Source of the DNA: Euptelea pleiosperma
Taxonomy: Eukaryota > Streptophyta > Magnoliopsida > Ranunculales > Eupteleaceae
DNA length: 64,000 nucleotides
Reading direction: 5' to 3'
Assembly: GCA_035048495.1 (NCBI GenBank)
Contig: CM068547.1
Span: 30,139,913 to 30,203,912, forward strand
Shown here: positions 42,132 through 52,244 of the stretch, piece by piece
Layout of the letters: every line of letters starts with the position of its first letter
How positions within the stretch are numbered: the stretch's first letter is position 1
The notes under the pieces: model-generated
What the model saw: only the letters and a program-made list of their open reading frames with translations
Told to the model about the DNA's origin: nothing
Databases searched by the model: none
Position numbers and translations under genes: made by a program

Positions 42132-43421
42132 TGAGGCACCAATTCTCGACTAGAGCTCATCGGGGCATTATAGTTATAGGCTGGAGAAGTAGTTGGGACA
42201 ATCGGTTGGTTCTGAAAGGTCTGGCGGGCTGTTTGCTGATTTTGAAATGTGCTCGGTTGTCAAAGTATTGACCCTGTTGGAACTACTGGTTTTGAGTAGA
42301 TAGGTACTAACTCTGCTGGTACTGACCCTGATTGAATTGCCTGGTGGGTTGATTAAACCCAGGAGGATATGTGCCTTGAGGCTGATGCGGAGGTTGAGCT
42401 TGCGGTTGAGTAGACTGAGGCCTCCAAGAGAAGGTAGGGTAGTTTCTCATGTTAGGATGAGAAGATTGACTATACGAGTTCTGAGTGGGTGGTTTGTATG
42501 TGCTGAAAGCACAAACTTCTTCCTGAAGAGGAGTGGACTATCCTTCATTCAAAGGGCAATGCTCAGTAGTATGGAAGGGTTACAGACAAAGGGTGCAAGA
42601 TTCCATGGGGCTCTCGTGTCCCACATGCATGACTGGGGTAGATTGTTGAGTAGGCTTTTGTACTGACACAGCCAGTGTCGAGACTGACTTGCTCACTTGA
42701 ATGACAGATCAAAGCTCAGTATCAATTGTAGCGTCATGTCCCTTGGTGGTCCTTTGGACCGAAGTGGCTCGACTAAACTCTGAGTCAGTCGTCCAATGTT
42801 GAGAGTTTTCTCCTAACTCTCCCAAGAATTTGTATGCATCGGTCGAAGTTTGGTGTAAGAATTTTTCCTGCACATTGACTCTACCATGGTCCGGGACTCA
42901 TCATTAAGTCCCTTGTAGAAGATGTTGACAAGATTGCCTTTATAGATGCTATGGTGGGGACACTTAGTCAGATAGTCCTAGAATCTATCCCATGCTTCAA
43001 AAAAATTCTCATCGAACTTCTATCGAAAGTCCTAGATGAGTTGCTTCATCTGGTTGGTCCGAGTCATGGGGTAGAATTTGGACATGAATTTGCCCACTAA
43101 CTCTTTCCAACTGCTGATTGAATCAGAGGGTAAGGAGTAGAGCCAATCAGAGGCTCGGTCTTTGAGCGAGAATGGAAAGACTCGCAGACGTACATTGTCA
43201 TCATCAAGGTTCTGATTCTTGAAAAATAGGATGACACGTTGGAATTCCCTAATATGGGAATATGGGTCTTCTCTTGGGAGATCGCGAAAGGTTGGTAGCA
43301 TTTTGATCGTCTGCGGCCTAATCTCAAACTGCACCGTCGTAGTAGGTGGGAGAACAATGCAAGTGGGCGGATTAGCAGAGATATGGGCAAATTTCTCGAT
43401 AAGAGGTCTTTCGTCTGCCAT
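42132..43421 (-). pseudogene. Athila gag
   Basis: It probably starts at ATG 43421 (MADERPLIEKFAHISANPP). The gag core follows: FRDLPREDPYSHIREFQRV, VRLRVFPFSLKDRASDWLY, WKELVGKFMSKFYPMTRT. The frame then stops at about 43032. Past it, same-frame text such as KFDENFFEAWDRF and LTKCPHHSIYKGN shows the gag going on with several stops. A Gln/Pro-rich tail (YPPGFNQPTRQFNQGQYQQ) reaches the insertion point at 42132. Family assignment rests on the 'FDE.F.EAW.RF...CPHH' signature of Athila gag. Inactive. Confidence 0.85.
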
Positions 43422-45230
43422 TACTACGAAGGTAGTTGTACTGGGAGAGGAGGGTGGGGAAAGAGATGGGGACGGATTCAGTGGAGGATCCACAGTAGGT
43501 ATGTGATTCTCAGATCGAATCAAGCGTTCGTTCGAACGAGTCCAAATGGGCGTATGCTGATGAGGCGAGCTCTAAGCTTTTTAAAAAGTTGCCAAAGGGG
43601 AACACTATCCTATATGATACACACCAAGCACAGATAATCCTATTCTAAGCAATCCGGATATATTTTAAGAATTATCTTGTTAGTTTTTGGGCTATAGTAG
43701 ATTATGACAGTGGGCGAACCACTGGTTTATCTTCTAACCGTCAGACTAACTTTTTCACTCAGGGGCTCACCAGGCTACACTCTTCAGAGCGAATCCTTTA
43801 GTACTAACTCTAGTCAACAACAAGGCAATCCAAAGCCTAGATAGACGTGTGGCACAACGGCTGTCTTAAGTACATTCTAGACTAACTGGATTGGTCAAGT
43901 GTTTAAGAAGAGTATTCCCTCGGGTTAAGCTAAGGTTGGTGCATGTTCTTAACCCAACAAATAGTAGACCAATGGAAGAACCAGGGATACCACTGGCGAG
44001 CTCGGTATACTTGAGTAGTAGGGACTTATGGGTGTGTTGGACAACAGGGACCAGCGCTCGTGGACTTATTCAACCTGGGATGGATGGAAAGACTAAGTGT
44101 AGGGGTGTCCTAGAACACCGATCTATTTTGGCTCTAGCTCTTGATTCTTTTTATTAAAAATGGATCCTGGGGATCAAATGCAGCTGGAGTGATGAGGTGG
44201 GTGATGAAATCCCACCAGTTTCAATTTTGGAGCTGGGTCTGCTCTCTTAAGGTTGATTGATTAACGGCCACTCCACGCAAGTCGTAAAAGTTGATGCTAA
44301 AAAACAAATAGACATGCAACAATGAATCACCCAAATTGCTCTATATCCCACTCAAGGCGAGGATAGAGACTTACCTCCCATGGGCCACGCCACGAGGTCG
44401 CCTCCGTGGAATAGGGAGGGGTATCCAAATGGGCTTGGACCCAACTCCAGTTCTTTGAGCTTTCGCTCCCTACCCACACTGGGATCATATGATGTAGAAA
44501 AGTTAGATCGCACGGTCTAGGTATTTGGGATTTTATTTGGAAGATCCTTGCCATTTTAGGGCTCACAGAGCACGAACTAGATTTAGGCAAGTTTTTGAAT
44601 TATTTTCCAAGTTCGAGATGGGTTAAAATTTAGGAATTCCTAGATTGGAAAATACCTAGATTGAAAAGTTTCCTGAACTGTGAAGATCTTCCAAGAAAGA
44701 TTTGATTACGAGATCCCTTACAATTTTGGAAAATTTTCCAAAATTGAAATTCTGCTAGATTTGGGGTAATTCCTTTTGCAGACTTTTCTAAATTCGGAGG
44801 ATTTCTAAAGATAGAAATTCTTCTAAAATGGAAACTTCTAAGAGGGGAAACCCTAATTTAGCAGAGTTTCAAGATTTTGGAATCTTTCCAAAAATCGCAA
44901 ATCATTATTTGGTGATTTTTAAAAATCTATAGAATATAAAACCCTAATTTTTTGAATTTTGATTTTTTTGATTTTTTTTGGTATTTTTCACTTAATCTAG
45001 GGTTTCTAAAAAACCCTAGAACAAGATCTAGCAGTTATTTGAAAAGCAGTAAAATTCCTAAATTATTACAAATTGCACTCGGCCTTCCGAGGCATTAAAA
45101 ATAGTAATTAAAAGTAGCTAAAAATTACTAAAAAAGAGAAATCGAAAGTTCCCAAAACATTGGATCTTCCAGCTTGAGCAGCTTTCCGATTCCGTCAACT
45201 ACGTCTTTTTTTGCACTCCTGTACACCCGA
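43422..45230 (-). mobile_element. Untranslated leader of the Athila-type element
   Basis: About 1.8 kb lie between primer site and gag with no supported coding frame. Athila elements usually have a long leader. The last 600 bp near the LTR are AT-rich with many 'gaaattcc/ctaga' motifs. Confidence 0.55.
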
Positions 45231-45245
45231 GCGGCAGCGATGCCA
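45231..45245 (-). other. Primer binding site of the Athila-type element (degenerate)
   Basis: The minus strand reads TGGCATCGCTGCCGC two bases after the LTR end. The common Athila/Tat site is TGGCGCCGTTGCCGG. Changes are mostly C-to-T/G-to-A. Confidence 0.6.
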
Positions 45246-45247
45246 TT

Positions 45248-48090
45248 TGAAACTCGAGTCTTTTCGCATCATTGGTTACAGAAAACCTAATCTCAACAAT
45301 ATTTATAATTTTTTTGGCTCACTTAATCTTGTAAAAAATACAGAGATTCTAGCATAGGGATTCGTGTCGGATGTCGATCTGCACTTGGATTAGCTATGTT
45401 AGCGCAATCAAGAACATGAAATCACAGAATTTTCTTAAAAATGTGGAGAGGTGAGAATGGTGATCATAGTTATTTTAAAACATGATTTTGACGCTTCTAG
45501 AGAGAGAGTGTCCGATAAATACTAAAGAAAAAACAAGACAAATTAAAGAAGAAAAATCAACCTAACAAATTTATTCATTCATCAAAAGTGTTCACAAACA
45601 TTAAACAAGAAAATAAATCTAAATAGAAAATCTATAAAAGATAAAAACTAGAGAGAGAAACAAGAGATTTAGAGAGAAGAGATACTAAGAACTAGAGAGA
45701 GAAAACTAGGGAGAGATGGGTAGAAAGAGAAACTACGAAGAGAGATGAAGAGAAAACTCAACCTTTAGCAATCACCATTAGGCCGTGAGAGTGGGGCAGT
45801 TGACAACAAATGGAGTTGAACCTTGCTGGTTCGGGCAGCAAGGAGTGGAGATGGTGGCGTGGTAGAGGCTGTGACATGCTGCTACAAGTGACGAGATGGC
45901 TGGGTCGTGGTGTTCCACATGTTGCTGGCTGCAGGTGGTGGAAGAGGGAGAGGTGGTTATAGGCAGCAACAGCAAGGTGAGGGATGGTACAGGCGGTGCA
46001 AGAAGGAGACCCTCCTCCTCTCTTCTTTTTCTTCTTCTTCTCTTTCCTCTTTTTTTTATATATATATATTTTTTTGGATGAGATCGCGGTGGCTGTTGGA
46101 AGAACAGCCACCGAATCTATTCAAGGAAGGTGGGGCGGTATGGAGTTGCTGGAGTGTAGCACTGGTGATGGTGTTTGACGGTGGTGGGCTGGGCGATAGA
46201 GCAGGTGCTCCTCTTCTCTTCTTCTTCTTCTTTTCCTTCTTCTTCTCTCTTTTTTTTTTATTTTTTCGTTGAGAAGGAGACAGTTGTAACAAAAAAGATG
46301 GTGACTGTTGGAAGAATAGCCACCGTCTATCACAAAGAACGTGACGGCTTGATGATGGGGGCGAGAAGCATTGCTTGAAATCGTTGAGGATGTTGCTGGT
46401 TCGATGGTTTGCTGCCGGTGAAATTGCAAGTATGCAACTCGCAGCAGCATTCTTGGAGAAGGAGATCAGTGCCGACAAGGAGATGTTCAACAAGACGAAG
46501 GCTTCTTCCCTATCCTCTTCTCTTAAAAGTGAAAATGGCTCAAGGAAAGAGTTGGGAGAGAAGAGAATGTAGGGCAGAACGTGGGTGAGGAAGGGAAGAG
46601 ATGTTAGGGTTGATGGCTAGGGTTTTTTTTCTTCCAAGAGGAATAAATCGTTTGAGAGAGAGAAAGAGAAGTGGGGCCTTGTTTTGAAAGTGAAAACGTG
46701 GGGGGGGGGGGGGCTGGTAATGGAAGGAGAATGGATCTTTTATATCCAAGGGGGGAAACGGCTTAGGGTTTTTCCTCCTTCCAAAAACGTGGTGGAGAGA
46801 ATGGGGAGAGAAGGGGATATGTTTAGGGTTCCCTCTTGTTTTGGAAACTCTAGGTTCGATTTCTCCTTTTCGAGAATATCCCCTTTGATTATCTCTTAAA
46901 AATGGGAACTCTTGTCAATCCTATGAGCCCAACGGTCCTCTATTCTTTTAGGTGGACCCACATCCCTTTATTAATGGAGAATCCCTCTATTTAAAAAAAA
47001 ATCTTTTCTCAAGAACAAAACTTTAGTTTTGGCGAACTTTTTCTTTTCTTTCCATGTTCAAAAAAATTCATTTTCTTTAAAACATTCGTTTGTAGAAAGA
47101 GTTTCCTATTTTGAAAATATCTCCAAAAAATCTTTGTGAGAGAAAAGATGGTTTCTAGATTATGTTTTAATTTTCAAGACATGGAGAGGAAAGTTCCCTT
47201 TTTGGTGAAGCCGATGGACACTTTCTAATAAAGGATGTGGGGTCCATCCCATGACTAGGCTGTGGGTCATTGCTAATGGGCCCATCTCTAGCTTGTCCAT
47301 GGCCCGTAAGATTGGACATGGAATGATGAGGGCCACTGGATTCCAAGATCACCGATGGGTGATCGGAGGAAAGATCTGAAGATATGCTGATGATCGAACG
47401 GTAAAATGGATGATGATGATCGGATGGATCATTGGATGGTGGAGATCGGTCAAGCTAGGCCGTAGGATCGAGTGATTTCGGAAAGAGATAGGATCGGGTG
47501 GTTGATATTGAGAGTAGAGAGAGAATGAGGATTTAGAGAGAGGAGAGAGAAATTATTACAAAAATAAGGAGAAAATGCTAGCAGAGGGTCTTGAACCCTG
47601 ATCTCTGACTTGATCTTCTGCATGCTTTACCAACTGAGCGAGTCCTTCTCTTGTGTTAGTTGATAAGCTTTAATTTCCTTAGTCTCTCCTTTGAGGGTTT
47701 GTCTCTCCTTCACTCTCAGTCGTCTCTCGTCATTTTTGCCTCTCTGGTTCTCCCATCATTTGGCCTGTAATTTCTTCTCCTAACCCACTGGTTCTTGAGC
47801 TTTGATCATAGGTCCTGGCAGTCAGTTGTGGGCTCGCATTTCATCAAAATCGTCCAGTTAGTGCTACTGCGATAGAAAAATCGCATAATGAGATTTCTAC
47901 AAATGGCTTCCCATGTGGGTCAAAGAAATGCGTATGAATGCATGTGAATATACGATTTTGACTAGAAAAGTGTGTTCTACATAATGAGAGAAACTCTTAC
48001 GTAGAAATGTTGATAAAAAGTAGTTTTACGTAGGAGAGTATGATAACGCTAGAAAGATAATTGTTTAAAATAAATACTTTGGAGCGAATT
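45248..48090 (-). mobile_element. 5' LTR of the Athila-type element (~2.84 kb)
   Basis: On the minus strand it begins near 48090 (GCGAATT at the edge, against GCGAATATCA in the other copies) and ends ...GAGTTTCA at 45248. The 45993-48090 part is very similar to 20615-22684. It contains CTT tracts (46015-46050, 46203-46250), a G run (46700-46713) and the best-conserved tRNA-like segment. Confidence 0.82.
47581..47648 (-). other. tRNA-like segment in Athila LTR, copy 4 (best preserved)
   Basis: The minus strand gives 'tcgctcagttggtaaagc', a near-perfect box A and D arm. About 30 nt later it gives 'gggttcaagaccc', a box B match with a 4-bp T stem. The acceptor ends are not complementary and the anticodon arm is poor. 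It is therefore a tRNA-derived or tRNA-mimicking segment, not a tRNA gene. Confidence 0.5.
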
Positions 48091-48381
48091 TCGTGGTTGC
48101 ATTCAAATATGCTAGTAATTAAAACTCTATAATGGTCCATATAGCTTAAAGTTATAAATATCTGGAAATATTTTATTGCCGACTTGATGGATAATCTTTG
48201 ATTTTATATCATGGGAGAAAGAATATGATGGCAGCTGGAGAAGAGTTAAGGAGGTCTTTGTAAACTAGAAAGTCTTTTCATGGAATTGCAAAGTGCTCTA
48301 AGGAAACAATGAAATATTTCAAATTATGTACCGAAGTAAATAGAAGCAAACAGATGCAAAATGATTAGAAGAACCATTTAC

Positions 48382-48678
48382 CTCTTTCTGCCAACTGGTC
48401 CGGACGGTGATAATGACCAAAATAAGTGTCCATAACAAAGTTCCTGGCAACATCCCCGACCAAATGCCCTGTATGACATAAGATAAGAGGAGCCTCACTT
48501 GCCATTAGTGATTCCTTAGCTTTAGAATTGAAAAAAAGATGAATTATTGAATTTTCTACCATAGCGCCAATCTTAAATTTAAATCCAAGTATGCCACCAA
48601 TGGGTAAACCAAATGCGTAGTAACCCGATGTTCACCTAGGCGACCAAGGACTGCCAGCCGACACCTATTGCTACACCT
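48382..48678 (-). pseudogene. MATE (DETOXIFICATION) transporter, two-exon fragment
   Basis: Exon A (48678-48560) starts after an AACATTGCAG acceptor with GVAIGVGWQSLVA. A TAG stop follows, then VNIG and, after a 1-base shift, YYAFGLPIGGILGFKFKIGAM, ending at a GT donor. A ~91-bp intron leads to exon B (48468-48382): GIWSGMLPGTLLWTLILVII then TVRTSWQKE, with a donor after. This order (GVA.G.GWQ..VAYVN...G.P.G.LLG.K...G..GIW.GM..GT) is the typical late part of plant MATE antiporters, membrane proteins that export organic compounds. The stop, frameshift and lack of other exons make it a pseudogene fragment. Confidence 0.8.
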
Positions 48679-50147
48679 GCAATGTTAAAAGAAGAGAAGA
48701 AAAGGAAAAGAGGCAATAAATAGGAGAACTCCAAAGTAAATAGAGAATTATGTTATGCATTATTTCCACCATCAACAATAGGGTAATGGAGAGGATTTTT
48801 TTATATATATGTCATAGAACTTCTGCATATACAGGATTTTTTAAATCCCATTAATTGTTGCTCTAAATAAGTTCCTAAAAAGGATTTTTGTATATAAAAC
48901 TTTTTCTGTATCAACACTTTCTAACATACAAATCCTTTTTATGTAAAACTCTTTACTTTTTGTTGATCAATAAATATATTACTATATATACATACATTGG
49001 TTTGCATCCTCCTCAATCATAGAGTGCAGATTGATGAAAAGTCAATTGAGGTGTAGTGTAGTGTGGACTCTTCAAGCACAATGGATCTTCTAATTGATCA
49101 CACCTACAACATGAGAGGAGTCAGTAGTATCCATTATGTTGCAGATTGATGGAAGATTATAAGTAGATGGTTGATCTTTATTAAATCTAGAATCCTAAAA
49201 ATGAAGTAGGTTTTCTTTAAAGAGCAAAGTTTATAATGAAAAAATACACTAATATAAGGAGTTGGAGGAATCAATTGCTCGACCCAAAGACATGATTCTC
49301 CCATTTGTCCACCAGGGTTGGGCCCCAAATCACAAACTGAGATTCAATAGTCCAGCCAAAGGTGAGGTTGAGCCCATCCAAATTGCACCCCAGCTGAGTC
49401 TTGATGTCGTCCACACTGTCGTGATTACGGTTTGATTTCACTCAAAATCCGAAAGGGAGCTATAGAAATTAGCACCAAGACAAAAGGAAACAAAACAAGT
49501 CCTTCCATTGAAGTTTTTTGGATTCGTTTGCTTTGCTTGGTAAGGAGTCTTAATTGTTCTAGTCGCCACCAAGACAGCTGAGCCGAGATCATCCTCATTG
49601 ACGAGCAAAAGTCAAATTCAGACAATTTGAAGAACAGAAATACACAAGGAAATGGAGATGGAGAAAGAGAAAAAGAAGGAGAAGTATCGATAGTGCCGGA
49701 GACGAAGACGGCAAAGGCGTGCTGCTGTGGCGATGGTGACGGCGATTGAAGGAGAGGTTTTAAGCGACGAATGGTAATTTTTGGCTTTTCTATAGTATTA
49801 ATCATTTTCACAACAATGTCAATTCTAAATGAAATTAACCAAGTAACAGAAGCGTACCCTGAAAGTTGTAGTAGATAACCACCAGATGATTCAAGAAACT
49901 ATAAAACAAAGATTAGGCACAGGTTGTATGCGCTGTCCTAAAGTAGATTTTGCCGCTGCACTTTGAAGGTGTTGCTGTTAGTTGGTTGGCCTCTAAGGAC
50001 CGATAAATTTCTATTTTAAAGCTAAAAAAATTCAGCTTCACCATGTGGTAGTCATGTTTAAATTCCCTGCTAATACCATAACAAAATTCTCAAAACAACC
50101 CCTTAGATTTTTTCCACAATTTTCAAAATAGTCCCTTCCAAAAGAGT
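48679..50147. other. Intergenic DNA without a supported gene
   Basis: AT-rich. A 128-codon minus-strand frame at 49425-49811 (with PSPSPQQHAFAVFVSG and a hydrophobic tail) is not recognised and has no visible splice partners. I leave it as unsupported. Confidence 0.4.
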
Positions 50148-50156
50148 ATTATAAAA

Positions 50157-50554
50157 GGGTCGGGCTCCAAGGACTAGCCCTTTGTGACCTACTCCCATTA
50201 CAGGACACAATCTGAACCACGTGGCTCACTCTTAGAGTACTATGACCATATGGATGTTTGGCCAATCCCTAGGTGGACCTACAAACCAAATATCAATTTG
50301 ATTAGTGGTTTCTAGGCATTGGATTGGACTTATTTTCATGGGTTGATCTCAACCGTGGGAATTTGAGCAGTATTTGAGGTACAAAGATCCAAAGGTTTGA
50401 AATTACTAATGAAGCTGATTTTTGGTCTGTACGTCCACCTAGGGATTGGCCAAATATCCATATGGTCAGACTCCTAGAAGAGTGTGCCATGTGGCTCATA
50501 TTGTGTCATGTAATGGGAGCCGATCACAAAAGGACAGTCCCTAGAGCCCAACCC
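50157..50554. mobile_element. Fold-back MITE with 9-bp target duplication (Mutator-like)
   Basis: 398 bp, starting GGGTCGGGCTC and ending GAGCCCAACCC. It is flanked by a perfect 9-bp repeat ATTATAAAA (50148-50156, 50555-50563). The two arms pair over most of their length (for example 'ggatgtttggccaatcccta' on the left against its complement at about 50435). A 9-bp duplication is typical of Mutator-type transposons. No transposase. Confidence 0.85.
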
Positions 50555-50956
50555 ATTATAAAATTTGTTAATCATGTGCAAGTGCATGTTCCGCCCATGT
50601 ATTACTCTATAATATACATGTTTTGGAAAAAGAACACTACTCATTTCGCACCATTTTCATGTTTCTAAGGAATCTAACCACCACAAAACACAAAGTATCT
50701 TAACCCTCCTCTCGATCTCACTCTCATATACAAAGACAGTACCTGACTGTACTCAGTTCCGTCTCGATACAAATTGAAGCCTAAGGCGAAAACTCTATAT
50801 GAGGCCTTTTTTATATTCAATATATTATTATATATAATATTACTTAAACTCCCCATGTAATAGAAAATCTTAATTTAACAACTGTTCTTGATGGTCAATC
50901 ACTATATGGAAAAAATTTAGATGTAGAGGATTCCCAATGCAATCAATGCAGAGGAC

Positions 50957-51590
50957 TCTATAGCCCTATATAGATCATTTTTGGGCCCTCTAACCACATG
51001 GAAGTTCATCCTACCTATTGGTGGATAAACACTAACAATCAGCTTGATTGATGATCTCTCGCCATTGAATTTACAACCCAAATTAAAACATGTTGAATCC
51101 AATGGCTATAATCAATCCTAAAAAACTCTATAATCTTATGGCTAGAGATAACCTATCAGTTTGATTTTTGTTTTGTTTATCCAATTAGAGTGGGCTAAAC
51201 ATCCATGTGGTTAGTGGGCCCCAAAAATGTGTTAAGAAGGGCCATGAGAGGTAGAAACTTTAGATGCAGGAGATGCAAAGGACTCTCGTGGTCCTACCTA
51301 GCGCATTGTTTTGGAGCCACTAACTGCATGGATGTTTTGTCAACCCCTTGCTGGATATACATACCAAAAAAAAAAAATATTCGATCTGATTGTTTATATA
51401 TAGCCATAGATTTTAGTACTTTTAAGATTGATTCTAGTTGTTGGATTCAGGCATCCTTTTTGAATATTAAATCCAACAGCTAGAAATCAACAATCAAGCT
51501 GAATTTTAGTGTGCATGTTTATCTGCTAATAGTGGGGGTAAACATCCATGTGGTCAACATGCCCAAAAAATGAGCTATATAGGGTCTCGC
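50957..51590. repeat. Larger fold-back element with a second pair of arms inside
   Basis: 'ccctatatagatcatttttgggcc' near 50970 pairs with 'gagctatatagggt' near 51575. 'aatcagcttgattg' near 51040 pairs with 'caatcaagctgaatt' near 51495. A second inverted pair using 'aaacatccatgtggttagtgg' (51190) and 'cactaactgcatggatgtttt' (51315) lies inside. Exact ends and target duplications are not clear. Confidence 0.6.
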
Positions 51591-51599
51591 CTTGGGGGG

Positions 51600-52034
51600 C
51601 TTCTCTCACTAAGGGGCGGCGACCACCTTAATGGCCTTAAGGTAGAAATGGCCCTGCCCCAAGACTATAAGGATCATCGCAGGTGATCCAATCCCAATTG
51701 GATCGCCGGATCCCTCCCTCGAACCATGATTGTGTGCCTCACTACTTAGTATTTTTATATTTTATTTAATCAGTTCAAGAAGTGTGATAAAGATGGGGAA
51801 TTTCCTTTTTTTCATTGGTACAAAATGAGGGTTTTGAGTGAGTAATGAATAAAGGGTGGAGGGGCCTACCTTAGATGGACAGGTGGAGGGCCTTTATATA
51901 AAAAATTTATTAACACTCTTTAAAAATTTTTGAAATTTGGAGACCTTATAAGTGAGCCTTAGGCACCCGCCTCAATTGCCTAATGGTTGAGCCGGGCCTG
52001 ACTATACTAAAACCATGGATCCCGGTCCATGAGA
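51600..52034. other. Intergenic DNA upstream of the neprosin-family gene
   Basis: Contains 'gggtctcgccttggggggc' and 'aaggggcggcgacc' in an otherwise AT-rich stretch. No gene seen. Confidence 0.4.
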
Positions 52035-52190
52035 TCATTACTCTTTGAAGAAAATGAAAATAAATGCATCGTTAGCCACAATTAAGAGCATTAAAGTTTG
52101 ACAGGTTGAAGGAGATACACTTTTCTATTTGAAGAAAAAAATATTAAATACATCATTAGCCACAACTTAAGAGCATTTATGGCAATTTAT
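52035..52190. repeat. Direct repeat in the upstream region of the neprosin-family gene
   Basis: 'tttgaagaaaatgaaaataaatgcatcgttagccacaattaagagcatt' (52042) is repeated with changes at about 52130 ('tttgaagaaaaaaatattaaatac' then 'agccacaacttaagagcatt'). Confidence 0.65.
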
Positions 52191-52210
52191 ATAAATGGCC
52201 ATTTTTTGAT

Positions 52211-52219
52211 ATATATAAG
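52211..52219 (+). promoter_or_regulatory. Possible TATA box of the neprosin-family gene
   Basis: TATATATAAG lies ~30 bp before the ATG. If used it would give a near-absent 5' UTR, so the real promoter may be further upstream. Confidence 0.35.
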
Positions 52220-52244
52220 TTGAAGGAGAAACGAGGTTGGATCC

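Larger units (their letters stand above)
20615..48090 (-). mobile_element. Athila-type Ty3/gypsy element, broken up by nested insertions
   Basis: On the minus strand it has a 5' LTR (48090-45248), a TGGCATCGCTGCCGC primer site, a long leader, gag (43421-42132), gag tail and protease (38895-37682), and RT up to 36930. After the nested copia element come 1.5 kb of 3' non-coding sequence and a 3' LTR (22684-20615) that lacks its last ~750 bp. The RT C-terminus, RNase H and integrase are missing. A deletion at the left junction of the copia insertion (24225) that removed both Athila pol and most of the copia 5' LTR would explain this. Nested inside are the copia element and a gag-protease-chromodomain element. 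Confidence 0.75.

Noticed and set aside
49425..49811. 128-codon minus-strand frame
   Set aside because: No motif, no splice partners, low-complexity SPSPSP part. Not enough to call a gene.
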